This document shows, in pieces, positions 54,102-62,679 of a DNA stretch of 64,000 bases; within the stretch, counting starts at the first letter, position 1, and each line of letters begins with the position of its first letter. The notes beneath the pieces were generated by a model. That model was not told the origin of the DNA. It worked only from the letters and a program-made list of their open reading frames with translations, and ran no database searches. Position numbers and translations under genes: made by a program. Source of the stretch: JBJXHN01 sp046233135 (GTDB taxonomy: Bacteria > Pseudomonadota > Alphaproteobacteria > Rhodospirillales > Rhodospirillaceae); assembly GCA_046233135.1 (NCBI GenBank), contig JBJXHN010000001.1, positions 1,054,001-1,118,000 on the forward strand. The letters are read 5' to 3'.

Positions 54102-54809
54102 CTACGCCACCTCCAGCCACTCGCGACGGATATCCGCCCGATCCCGCATGTCCTCGGGCGAGCCGTCGAAGACCACCTGGCCGTGGCCCATCACGAAGAC
54201 CCGACGCGCTACCTTCAGGGCCATGCTCATCTTCTGCTCCACCAGCAGCACGCCGACGCCCCGGTCGTGGATATCGCGGATGACCTCGCTCACCACATCC
54301 ACGATCCGGGGGGCGAGGCCTTCGGTCGGCTCGTCGACCAGGATCACCAGGGGGTTGCCCAGCAGGGTCCGGCACATGGTCAGCATCTGCTGCTCGCCGC
54401 CGGACATCACTCCCGCCCGCTGATCCCGCCGTTCACGCAGACGCGGGAAGTAGGTGAACATGTCCTCCATGGTCCAGCGGGGCGCCCCATCCTGCCCGGG
54501 CAGGATGCCCATGCGCAGGTTTTCCTCCACCGTCAGGTTGGGAAAGATCAGCCGCTCCTCGGGCACATAGCCCAGACCCGCCCGGGCCACCTGGTGGGCC
54601 GCCCGCCCCGCCAGTTCCGCGCCCCGCAGGGTCACGGTGCCGGCGGTCGGCGGCAGCCATCCCATCATCGCCTTCAGGGTGGTGGACCGGCCCGACCCGT
54701 TGCGGCCCAGCAGGCAGACGATATCCGGCCCCTCCATCGCAAAAGACACCCCGTGCAGCACGTGGCTTTTGCCGTAATGGGCATGCAGGTCTTTCACGCG
54801 CAGCAGCAT
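54102..54809 (-). CDS. livF: Branched-chain amino-acid-type ABC transporter ATP-binding protein LivF
   Basis: A 235-residue ATPase with LLRVKDLHAHYGKSHVLHGV, GRNGSGRSTTLKAMMG, MSGGEQQMLTMCRTLL and ILVDEPTEGLAP. The Walker A lysine is replaced by Arg (GSGRST), a variation I know from other LivF proteins. It shares one base with livG (TGATG). It is the last gene of the operon. Confidence 0.93.
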   Translation of the reverse strand: MLLRVKDLHAHYGKSHVLHGVSFAMEGPDIVCLLGRNGSGRSTTLKAMMGWLPPTAGTVTLRGAELAGRAAHQVARAGLGYVPEERLIFPNLTVEENLRMGILPGQDGAPRWTMEDMFTYFPRLRERRDQRAGVMSGGEQQMLTMCRTLLGNPLVILVDEPTEGLAPRIVDVVSEVIRDIHDRGVGVLLVEQKMSMALKVARRVFVMGHGQVVFDGSPEDMRDRADIRREWLEVA

Positions 54810-55573
54810 CAGGCGGCCTCCTCACCCAGATAGGATTCCTGGACCTGGGGGTTCTCGCGGATTTCCCGGGGCGTGCCGGTGGCCAGGATCTCGCCGTAGA
54901 CCAGCACGGAAATGCGGTCGCAGACGCCGAAGACCACGCTCATGTCATGCTCCACGGTCAGCAGGGTCCGGTCCCGGGTGACCTCGCGCACCAGTTCGAC
55001 CACATAGGCGGTTTCCTCCCGCGACATGCCGGCAGTGGGTTCGTCCAGCAGGATCACGTCAGGATCGGTGGCCAGGGTCATGCCGATCTCCAGGGACCGC
55101 TGCTCCGAATAGGCCAGGTCGGCGGCCGGCGTGTCCGCCCGGTGCCCCAGGCGCACCCGCTCCAGCAAGGCCATGGCCTCGTCGTTGACCCGGCGGCGGG
55201 CGGCGATCGGGCGGAACAGGTCAAAGCGCAGCCCGTGGCGGGCCATGACGCCGATGCGCATGTTCTCGAAGGCGCTCATCCGGCCGAAGATGTTGGTGAT
55301 CTGAAAGGACCGCGCGAGCCCCCGGCGGTTGATGGTTTCCGGGGCCAGCCCCTGGATCGGCGCGCCGTTCAGCAGGATTTCCCCGGCCGAGGGCGGAAAG
55401 GCACCGGAAATCAGGTTGAACAGGGTCGACTTGCCCGCCCCGTTGGGGCCGATCACCGCGTGCCGTTCTCCCCGGATCACATCCAGGGTGACGCCACGCA
55501 TGATCGACAGGCCGCCGAAGTTCTTCTCCAGACCCCGCAGGCGCAGCACGATGTCGTCGGATGCCATGCTCAT
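54809..55573 (-). CDS. livG: Branched-chain amino-acid-type ABC transporter ATP-binding protein LivG
   Basis: A 254-residue ATPase: GPNGAGKSTLFNLISG, GLARSFQITNIFGRMSAFEN, YSEQRSLEIGMTLATDPD and VILLDEPTAGMS. The start at 55573 (MSMASDD) overlaps livM by four bases; MASDD at 55567 is an alternative. It pairs with LivF. Confidence 0.93.
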   Translation of the reverse strand: MSMASDDIVLRLRGLEKNFGGLSIMRGVTLDVIRGERHAVIGPNGAGKSTLFNLISGAFPPSAGEILLNGAPIQGLAPETINRRGLARSFQITNIFGRMSAFENMRIGVMARHGLRFDLFRPIAARRRVNDEAMALLERVRLGHRADTPAADLAYSEQRSLEIGMTLATDPDVILLDEPTAGMSREETAYVVELVREVTRDRTLLTVEHDMSVVFGVCDRISVLVYGEILATGTPREIRENPQVQESYLGEEAA

Positions 55574-56805
55574 CCCTCCCCCAAAGCGGCCAGGGCACGG
55601 CGGCCCCGGACCAGCAGAAACAGCCCCGACCCGACGGCCGCCAGCGGCACCAGCCAGGTGACCGGCGCCAGCGGATCCCATTGCCCGCCCAGCACCGCCA
55701 CCGGCTCCCAGCTGCCCGTCCGCTCCACCGCCGCGCGGTAGGCGGCCCCGCAGACGCCTTCCAGCATCTGCACCAGGAACACCGCTCCGCCGGCCGTTAC
55801 CAGCCCGCCGGCCACCGACGTGCCGATGAAGGGCGCGGCCCGGCGCCAGGGAATGCGGGCACGGTTGCGCCACAGGTCGGCCAGCCCGCCGCCCAGGCCC
55901 TGGGGCAGGAACAGCATGACCAGGACGAACACCGCCCCCTGGTACAGCAGCCAGGCGCGGGTCATCTCCGACACCAGATAGCCGAACAGGGTCAGCAGGC
56001 CGGCCCCCAGAATCGGCCCCAGGAACACCCCGGATCCGCCGACGAAAGTGTGCAGCACCACCTGCGCCGACACGTGAGAGGAAAAGATGTTGTAGTTGGC
56101 GGTCTCGTTGCTCAACACCAGCAGCCCGCCGGCGATCCCGGAAAACAGGGCGGAAATGGCAAAGACCAGAACCTTGGTCCGATGAGCGTCATAGCCCAGG
56201 AAGCGCACCCGCTGCTCGTTGTCCCTCAGGGCCAGGGTCAGCCGGCCGAAGGGGGTGCGGGTATAGGCCCACAGCCCGCCGATGCAGGCGACAACCCAGG
56301 CCAGGGTGACGTAATAAACCTCGATCTGGCTGCCGAAGCCCAGACCCATGGACGGCATGCGCATGGACGACATCCCGGACTCGCCCCCGAACACGCCGGC
56401 CCAATGGGGCGCCAGGGTGTGCAGCAGCTCGGCCATCGCCAGGGTGACCAGCGAGAAATAGACCCCCGACCGCCGGGTCGCGAAAACCCCGGCCGCCGCT
56501 CCGGCCAGCAGCCCCGCCACGCCGCCGGCCAGGGGCAGCAGGGCGGTGGGAAAGGACAGGCCGTCTTCCACGGCGGCCATCAGGTGCAGGGTGGCAAAGG
56601 CGCCGATCCCGTAATAGGCCGCGTGGCCGAAGGACAGCATGCCCCCCTGCCCCATCAGCAGATTGAAGGCGACGGCAAACAGCGCGGCGATCAGCATGTT
56701 GGTCAGCGCATTCTGCCAGCCGAGACCCAGCAGCGGCGGCAGCACCAGCAGCAGGACGCCGGCGCCGATGCCGGCAGCGAGGATCATGAAGGACGGTTTT
56801 TTCAT
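55570..56805 (-). CDS. livM: Branched-chain amino-acid-type ABC transporter permease LivM
   Basis: A 411-residue permease with NLLMGQGGMLSFGHAAYYGI and a conserved EAA-like region around ALRDNEQRVRFLGYDAHRTK. It is longer than most LivM proteins: after residue ~310 it has an extra C-terminal region with two further hydrophobic segments (FIGTSVAGGLVTAGGAVFLV and VTWLVPLAAVGSGLFLLV). It follows livH by 22 bases. Confidence 0.9.
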   Translation of the reverse strand: MKKPSFMILAAGIGAGVLLLVLPPLLGLGWQNALTNMLIAALFAVAFNLLMGQGGMLSFGHAAYYGIGAFATLHLMAAVEDGLSFPTALLPLAGGVAGLLAGAAAGVFATRRSGVYFSLVTLAMAELLHTLAPHWAGVFGGESGMSSMRMPSMGLGFGSQIEVYYVTLAWVVACIGGLWAYTRTPFGRLTLALRDNEQRVRFLGYDAHRTKVLVFAISALFSGIAGGLLVLSNETANYNIFSSHVSAQVVLHTFVGGSGVFLGPILGAGLLTLFGYLVSEMTRAWLLYQGAVFVLVMLFLPQGLGGGLADLWRNRARIPWRRAAPFIGTSVAGGLVTAGGAVFLVQMLEGVCGAAYRAAVERTGSWEPVAVLGGQWDPLAPVTWLVPLAAVGSGLFLLVRGRRALAALGEG

Positions 56806-56827
56806 CGGTTGCTCTTCCCTTCGTCCG

Positions 56828-57769
56828 TCACGCTTTCGACCCCATCAGCCCGGCCGGGCGCACCAGCAGCACGACGAGCATCAGCAGGAACGGCACGGTG
56901 GCGGAAACGGACGACAGGGACAGGGTCAGCACCCCCCCGGCGGACCGCGCCCAGTCCCCCAGGCCGACCAGCGACAGCGCCCCGGCCAGAGACCAGTCCA
57001 GGCCGACAGCAAAGGAGGTGAAGACGCCGATCAGCAGGGATGCCACCAGCGACCCCGCGAGCGACCCCAGGCCCCCGACCACCACCACGACGAAGACGAT
57101 GACACCCAGGTCCAGAGCCATGTTGGGGTTGGTGGGAAAGAACGCGCCCGCCACCGCACCGCCCAGGCCGGCCAGGGCCGCGCCGGTGCCGAAAACCCCC
57201 ATGAAGACCATCGGGACGTTATGCCCCAGGGCCTCGGCCATTTTCGGCAGGCGCTCGGCACCGCGCACGATGATGCCGATGCGCGTCCGGGTCAGCAGGA
57301 TCAGCAGGCCGGCGAACATGACCAGCGCCACCGCGCCGATGAACAGCCGATAGAACGGATAGTTGGTGCCGAACAGGGTGAAGGCCGCGAAGTTCAGGCC
57401 GTCGGGCATGGCGTAATCCACCGGGAAATCGCCGTAAACCAGCTTCACCAGTTCTTCGATCATCAGGGCGATGCCGAAGGTCAGCAGCAGCTCGTGCCCA
57501 TGGCCGTGGGCGTGGACCCGCCGCAGCATATAGCGTTCCACCAGCACGCCGGTCACCCCGACCAGCAGCGGGGCAACCAGCAGGCCGACCCAGAAATTGA
57601 ACAGGCCCGACAGGGTGTAGGCCAGATAGGCGCCCAGCATGTAGAAGGACGCATGGGCGAAATTCAGCACGCCCATCATGCCGAAAATCAGCGTCAGTCC
57701 CGCCGATACCATGAACAGCAGCATCCCGTAGATGACGCCGTTCAGGGTCGAGATGACCAAGAATTCCAT
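56828..57769 (-). CDS. livH: Branched-chain amino-acid-type ABC transporter permease LivH
   Basis: A 313-residue permease with the LivH motif GVIYGMLLFMVSAGLTLIFG, MMGVLNFAHASFYMLGAYLA and GAERLPKMAEALGHNV. It partners LivM. An intercistronic hairpin lies between it and livK. Confidence 0.92.
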   Translation of the reverse strand: MEFLVISTLNGVIYGMLLFMVSAGLTLIFGMMGVLNFAHASFYMLGAYLAYTLSGLFNFWVGLLVAPLLVGVTGVLVERYMLRRVHAHGHGHELLLTFGIALMIEELVKLVYGDFPVDYAMPDGLNFAAFTLFGTNYPFYRLFIGAVALVMFAGLLILLTRTRIGIIVRGAERLPKMAEALGHNVPMVFMGVFGTGAALAGLGGAVAGAFFPTNPNMALDLGVIVFVVVVVGGLGSLAGSLVASLLIGVFTSFAVGLDWSLAGALSLVGLGDWARSAGGVLTLSLSSVSATVPFLLMLVVLLVRPAGLMGSKA

Positions 57770-57822
57770 CGCAGTTGGCCCTTTCTCGGACGGCTCCGGC
57801 AGGAGCCCGAGGAGGAGGGAAC

Positions 57823-57847
57823 GGGGCCGGCCGCAATGGCCGGCCCC
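57823..57847 (-). terminator. Intercistronic hairpin between livK and livH
   Basis: GGGGCCGGCC and GGCCGGCCCC form a perfect 10-bp stem with a 5-base loop. No T run follows, so it more likely stabilises the livK mRNA or attenuates downstream expression, so that the binding protein is made in excess. Confidence 0.7.
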
Positions 57848-57874
57848 GGAAGGTGGGAAAGGACGGAAAAGCGC

Positions 57875-59107
57875 TTAGGACGGACGCTTCATCTTGCAGG
57901 AGTCCTGGACGGGATAGAGCGCCTGCTCCGGCGGCACCACCTTGACCGGCTTGAAGCCCATGTCGGTACCGTCCACCGGATAGGTCACGTCCTTGGCCAC
58001 CTTCGACACCACCACGGGCATGATCTCCTGGTGGTCTTCGGCGCGCATGCTCAGCGTGCCTGCCGGCGTCTCCAGGCTGACTTTTTCCAGGGCCAGGCCG
58101 ATGGCGTTCACATCGATGTCCCCACCGCCGAAATCCACCGCTTCCAGCGCCTTGGTGAACATGGTGATGCTGTTGACCGTACCCGGTTCCACATAGACCG
58201 GCAGGTGGCCGGTGACCGCCTGATAGTCCTTGGCCATGGCACCGTCCGTCAGCTCGATATTGAACGGATGGGCCACATAGCTGCCCAGGGCGACCTCTCC
58301 GGCGTTGGCGATATTGCCCACCTGATCCAGGAAGGCTGTCCCGAAGCGCACCTTCAGCCCCGCATCCCCCGCCGCCTTCATCAGCAGCAGCAGGTCGTTG
58401 GACCAGTTGCCGGTGATCACCGTATCAGGCTTCGCGTTCTGGATCTTCACCACGTAGGGGGCGAAATCCTGGATGCGGTTGACCTCGTGCAGATCCTCGC
58501 CGACCACCTCGTAGCCCATGGGGCCGGCGGCGGCTTCGATGGCGTTCTGCATGTCCTGTCCCCAGGAATAGTTCTGGTTGAAGGAATACACCCGGGTGCC
58601 CAGGGTGCCTTCATCCTTCATCACCCGGGTCAGGGCGCCGACCCGCATGGGGGCTGTGGTGGTGAAGCGGAAGGCATGGAAGTGGCACTTCTCGCCGGTC
58701 AGCTCCAGCGCCTCGGCTCCCATGTTCAGGTACAGGATCTCCTCGCCGGGATTGCGGATGTTGTGCTTGCGCACATCCTCGGTGATCTGCCCGGCGATGG
58801 CCGAGGACGATCCCTGGATCACCACATCCACGCCGTCGGCCACCGCCTGCTTGAACTTGTCGGCGGCACCGGTGGTGTTGCCGCCGCTGTCATATTCGGT
58901 GATGACGATGGGCTCGCCGTTGAACCCGCCGGCGGCGTTGACCTTGTCCAGCACGTATTTCACCGCCGTGGCATAGGTCCGCCCCGTCGAAGTCTGGGAC
59001 CCCGACAGGCTTTCGATAATCGCGATCTTCAAGGGCTCCGCATGGGCAGCGGAAACGGACCCGAGGGCGGCGGAAACGGCGCCCAGAGCGATCATGGTCT
59101 TCTTCAT
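57875..59107 (-). CDS. livK: ABC transporter solute-binding protein, LivK family
   Basis: A 410-residue type I periplasmic binding protein with a signal peptide (MIALGAVSAALGSVSAAHA), then IAIIESLSGSQTSTGRTYAT, KYVLDKVNAAGGFNGEPIVI and SYVAHPFNIELTDGAMAKDY. The ligand need not be an amino acid; its operon partners suggest a keto-acid or betaine-like compound. It lies 56 bases downstream of the dehydrogenase gene. Confidence 0.9.
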   Translation of the reverse strand: MKKTMIALGAVSAALGSVSAAHAEPLKIAIIESLSGSQTSTGRTYATAVKYVLDKVNAAGGFNGEPIVITEYDSGGNTTGAADKFKQAVADGVDVVIQGSSSAIAGQITEDVRKHNIRNPGEEILYLNMGAEALELTGEKCHFHAFRFTTTAPMRVGALTRVMKDEGTLGTRVYSFNQNYSWGQDMQNAIEAAAGPMGYEVVGEDLHEVNRIQDFAPYVVKIQNAKPDTVITGNWSNDLLLLMKAAGDAGLKVRFGTAFLDQVGNIANAGEVALGSYVAHPFNIELTDGAMAKDYQAVTGHLPVYVEPGTVNSITMFTKALEAVDFGGGDIDVNAIGLALEKVSLETPAGTLSMRAEDHQEIMPVVVSKVAKDVTYPVDGTDMGFKPVKVVPPEQALYPVQDSCKMKRPS

Positions 59108-59163
59108 GGCTTCCTCCAGCTGTTCGTATTTTTCTTTGATTTACGATAGGTCTTGGGGTGTCC

Positions 59164-59943
59164 TCAGTGGGTCGAATACCCCCCGTCCACGGCCATGGCG
59201 GCGCCGGTGATCGACGCCGCGCCGTCGGAACACAAAAAGGCGATCAGGGCGGCCACTTCCTGGGGCGTCACCGGCACGCCGGTGGGCATCTTTTCCAGGA
59301 AGACCGCCTTCAGCACTTCGTTCTCGGGCAGGCCGGTGACCTGGGCCTGCTGAGCAATCTGCCGTTCGATGATCGGCGTCATCACCGTCCCGGGACAGAC
59401 GGCGTTGCAGGTGATACCGAATGGCGCCACCTCGATGGCCACGGATTTGGTCAGGCCGATCACGCCATGCTTGGAAGCCACATAGGCAGGCTTGTGCGGC
59501 GCCCCCACCAGCCCGAGAACCGACGAGGTGTTGACGATGCGTCCCCACCGCCGCGCCCGCATGGCCGGCAGCGCGGCCTTGATGGTGTGAAAGGCGGCGC
59601 TGAGGTTGACCGCGATCAGCAGGTCCCACTTCTCCTCGGGAAATTCGTGCGCGGCGGCCACATGCTGCACACCGGCGTTGTTGACTAGGATGTCCACCGG
59701 CCCCAAGGCGGCGACGGCCTGTTCCATCACCGCGCGTGCTCCTTCGGCCCGGCTGAGGTCCGCGTCCGAATAGACGACCGTGGCCCCGGTGGCCGTTGCG
59801 ATCTCCGCCCGCGCCGCTTCGATCTCTTCGCGATCACCGAAGCCGTTGAGCAGCACGTTGCAGCCCTGCTGTGCGAGCAGGCGGGCGGTGGCCAGGCCGA
59901 TCCCGCTGGTCGACCCGGTGACGACCGCGTTTTTCTTGTCCAT
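59164..59943 (-). CDS. bdhA: 3-hydroxybutyrate dehydrogenase (SDR)
   Basis: A 259-residue SDR with TGSTSGIGLATARLLAQQGC, LVNNAGVQHVAAAHEFPEEK, NTSSVLGLVGAPHKPAYVAS (catalytic Ser and Tyr) and a final GAAMAVDGGYSTH. These are the typical features of 3-hydroxybutyrate dehydrogenase, which interconverts acetoacetate and 3-hydroxybutyrate. Its position after the BKACE gene, whose enzyme would release acetoacetate, fits. Confidence 0.87.
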   Translation of the reverse strand: MDKKNAVVTGSTSGIGLATARLLAQQGCNVLLNGFGDREEIEAARAEIATATGATVVYSDADLSRAEGARAVMEQAVAALGPVDILVNNAGVQHVAAAHEFPEEKWDLLIAVNLSAAFHTIKAALPAMRARRWGRIVNTSSVLGLVGAPHKPAYVASKHGVIGLTKSVAIEVAPFGITCNAVCPGTVMTPIIERQIAQQAQVTGLPENEVLKAVFLEKMPTGVPVTPQEVAALIAFLCSDGAASITGAAMAVDGGYSTH

Positions 59944-59995
59944 ACGTCTATGATTCCCTTTGATAAAATACCGAAGAACCGCGATTTCGCGTTAT

Positions 59996-60934
59996 CTAGA
60001 ACGCCACCTGGTCGGCGCCCTTCAGGCCAAGCATGGCGCGCGCCTCTTCCGGGGTCGCGATCTCCATCGACAGGTCCTCGACGATCCGGCGGATCTTGGC
60101 CACCTGATCGCCGTTCGATGCCGCGAGCTGCCCCCTGGCGATATAGAGGCTGTCCTCCAGCCCCACCCGGACGTTGCCGCCCATGGCCGCAGCCATGGTG
60201 GTGAAGGGGATCTGATGCCGGCCGGCGGCCAGCACCGACCACTCGTAGGCATCGCCGAACAGGCGGTCTGCCGTTTCGCGCATGAAAGCCAGATTGGCCG
60301 GCTCCGCGCCGATGCCGCCGAGGATGCCAAAGATCGTCTGAACGAACAGCGGCGGTTTCACCAGCCCCCGCTCCAGGAAGTGGGCAAGGTTGTACAGGTG
60401 CCCGACGTCGTAGCATTCGAATTCGAACCGGGTGCCACAGCCCTCGCCCAGGTGCTGAAGGATGTAGGCGATATCGCGGAAGGTATTGCGGAAGATGAAA
60501 TCATCGGTGGCCCGCAGATAGGGTTCTTCCCAGTCGTGCTTCCAGGTCTTGTACTGGTCGGCCATGGGAAACAGGCCGAAGTTCATCGACCCCATGTTCA
60601 GCGAGCACATTTCCGGCCTGGCCCGCAGCGGGGCGGCCAGGCGCTCCTGCACCGTCATATGCAGCGATCCGCCGGTGGTGATGTTCAGCACCGCATCGGT
60701 GGACTGCTTCAGGCGCGGCAGGAACTCCAGGAAAACGGCGGGATCGGGGGTGGGCTGCCCGGTGCGGGGGTCACGGGCGTGCAGATGCAGAATCGCCGCC
60801 CCGGCCTCCGCCGCCGCAAGGCCCTGCTCGACGATCTCGTCAGGCGTCAAGGGCAAGGCGTCGGACATGGTCGGAGTGTGGGCGGATCCGGTCAAGGCAC
60901 AGGTGATAATGACTTTTTTACGCGATGCGGCCAT
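59996..60934 (-). CDS. BKACE-family beta-keto acid cleavage enzyme
   Basis: A 312-residue TIM-barrel enzyme of the 3-keto-5-aminohexanoate cleavage (BKACE/DUF849) family. VIITCALTGSAHTPTMSD, AILHLHARDPRTGQPTPD (zinc His pair) and NITTGGSLHMTVQERLA are visible. These enzymes condense a beta-keto acid with acetyl-CoA, giving acetoacetate and a CoA ester; known members act on lysine-fermentation and carnitine (dehydrocarnitine) intermediates. The start at 60934 has GGAGGG upstream. It is the first gene behind the sigma-54 promoter. Confidence 0.88.
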   Translation of the reverse strand: MAASRKKVIITCALTGSAHTPTMSDALPLTPDEIVEQGLAAAEAGAAILHLHARDPRTGQPTPDPAVFLEFLPRLKQSTDAVLNITTGGSLHMTVQERLAAPLRARPEMCSLNMGSMNFGLFPMADQYKTWKHDWEEPYLRATDDFIFRNTFRDIAYILQHLGEGCGTRFEFECYDVGHLYNLAHFLERGLVKPPLFVQTIFGILGGIGAEPANLAFMRETADRLFGDAYEWSVLAAGRHQIPFTTMAAAMGGNVRVGLEDSLYIARGQLAASNGDQVAKIRRIVEDLSMEIATPEEARAMLGLKGADQVAF

Positions 60935-61007
60935 GGAAGCCCTCCTGGTTATCCGGCCGCTGTTCCCTTCCCGCTGCGCCCGGTGATTTTTCGTTGGCAC
61001 TCTTCCA

Positions 61008-61023
61008 AGCAACGGCCGTGCCA
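61008..61023 (-). promoter_or_regulatory. Sigma-54 promoter of the BKACE operon
   Basis: The minus strand reads TGGCACGGCCGTTGCT, a full match to the -24/-12 consensus TGGCAC-N5-TTGCW. Transcription would start near 60996, about 62 bases before the BKACE ATG. Confidence 0.9.
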
Positions 61024-61154
61024 CAGAAAAAAATCACGCGCATTCAGAGACTTAGAAAACAGCCCCCCGCCCGACACGGGAAGGTCCGTCAATTTTCCGA
61101 ACAGTCAAATCCGGTCCCGGCCGCCATCCCCCCGGAAATCCCAGCTTTTCAGTC

Positions 61155-61191
61155 GTCAATTTTTTTGACAGCATGTGTTCTAAAAATTGAC
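61155..61191. promoter_or_regulatory. Inverted repeat, likely enhancer site for the sigma-54 activator
   Basis: GTCAATTTTT (61155-61164) and AAAAATTGAC (61182-61191) are a perfect 10-bp inverted repeat. GTCAATTTTTTTGAC (61155-61169) is itself a palindrome, and another GTCAATTTT is at 61088. The site lies about 130-170 bases upstream of the -24 box and just before the activator gene. Confidence 0.7.
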
Positions 61192-61217
61192 AACAAGCGA
61201 AAAAAGGGAGGATGCCG

Positions 61218-62666
61218 GTGTCGGATCCGGAAAAGCACTTCGCGACGGCGCGCGACATGATGGTGATGATCGACGAGCTGATCGACGGCGCCCTGCTGGT
61301 TGACCGGAACGCGCGGATCGTCTGGTCCAATGACAAGCATGTGTGGTTCAACGTCGAACACGTGCGCAACCAGGGCTTCCGGTCTTCGGCGGATATCGTC
61401 GGCTATCCGGTGGAACGGGTCATCCCCCACAGCAAGATGCGCCAGGTAGTGGAAACCGGCCGCGCCACGCCGCTGGACATCATCCAGTTCGAAGACCACA
61501 CCCTGCTGGTCAGCCGCCTGCCCCTGCGCGACGAGGACGGAGAGATCATCGGCGCCATTTCCTTTGCCCTGAAGAACAGCCTGACCTACCTGCGTCCCAT
61601 TGCCGACCGCTTTCAGAAGCTGCAATCCCGGCTGGACCGCATGGAAAAGGAGCTGGCCGCCCGGAGGGTCGCCAAATATACGGTGGAAAACCTGATCGGC
61701 TTCAGCCCGGCGATGATCCAGGTGAAGCGGCTGGTCCGCAAGGCGGGGCAGATCACCTCGCCGGTTCTGCTGCTGGGCGAGACGGGCACGGGCAAGGAGC
61801 TGGCCGCCCATGCGATCCACGTCGCCTCGGACCGCGTGGACCGGCCGTTCGTGGGCACCAACGTGGCGGCGATCCCGGAAAACCTGCTGGAAGCCGAATT
61901 CTTCGGCGTCGCGCCGGGCGCCTTCACCGGCGCCAGCCGCCGCCCCCGACCCGGCAAGTTCCAGCTGGCCCACGGCGGAACCCTGTTCCTAGACGAAATC
62001 GGCGACATGCCGCTGGCCCTTCAGGCCAAGCTTCTGCGCTGCCTGCAGGAAGGCGAGGTGGAGCCCCTGGGGTCCAACGAGGTGATCCGGGTTGACGTCC
62101 GGGTGATTGCGGCAACCAGCCAGCCCCTGGCCGAGATGGTCAAAAACGGCGACTTCCGGTCCGACCTGTACTACCGCCTGAACGTCTTCCCCATCCACAT
62201 GCCGACCCTGCGCGACCGGAAAGAGGATCTGGAGGCCCTGGTCTTCCCCTTTTCCGAACGCATGGCCATGAAGCTGGACCAGCCGATGCGCGACATCACC
62301 CCCGGCGCCCTGGCGGCCCTGCGCGCCTACCCCTGGCCCGGCAACGTGCGAGAACTGGCCAACGTCATCGAACAGGTCTACGTGCGTACCGACGGCCGCC
62401 ATATCACCGCCGAGGATCTGGCCGGCATCCTGCCCGGCACCACACCCCTTCGGGCGGCTCCCGATCCGGCAGCGGCGCGCTCTCCGGCAGAGCCCGCCGC
62501 CCCGCGCCGCCCCCTTGCCGAGGCAGTCAGCGACCTGGAACGCTCGCTGATCCTGTCCGCGCTTCAGGACGCCGGCGGCAACAAGATCGAGGCCGCGCGC
62601 AGCCTCGGCCTGTCACGGACCAACCTTTACGCCAAACTGCGCAAGCACGGCATTCCGCTGACGTGA
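61218..62666 (+). CDS. Sigma-54-dependent transcriptional activator with PAS domain
   Basis: A 482-residue bacterial enhancer-binding protein. It has a PAS-like sensory domain (residues ~10-120; GALLVDRNARIVWSNDKHVW), an AAA+ domain with Walker A GETGTGKE, sigma-54 contact GAFTGA and Walker B TLFLDEIGD, and a Fis-type HTH at the C terminus (NKIEAARSLGLSRTNLYAKL). The GTG at 61218 is preferred because GGGAGG is six bases upstream; the ATG at 61212 abuts that site. It should activate the divergent BKACE operon. Confidence 0.93.
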   Translation: MSDPEKHFATARDMMVMIDELIDGALLVDRNARIVWSNDKHVWFNVEHVRNQGFRSSADIVGYPVERVIPHSKMRQVVETGRATPLDIIQFEDHTLLVSRLPLRDEDGEIIGAISFALKNSLTYLRPIADRFQKLQSRLDRMEKELAARRVAKYTVENLIGFSPAMIQVKRLVRKAGQITSPVLLLGETGTGKELAAHAIHVASDRVDRPFVGTNVAAIPENLLEAEFFGVAPGAFTGASRRPRPGKFQLAHGGTLFLDEIGDMPLALQAKLLRCLQEGEVEPLGSNEVIRVDVRVIAATSQPLAEMVKNGDFRSDLYYRLNVFPIHMPTLRDRKEDLEALVFPFSERMAMKLDQPMRDITPGALAALRAYPWPGNVRELANVIEQVYVRTDGRHITAEDLAGILPGTTPLRAAPDPAAARSPAEPAAPRRPLAEAVSDLERSLILSALQDAGGNKIEAARSLGLSRTNLYAKLRKHGIPLT

Positions 62667-62679
62667 TGAGCCCCCGGTC

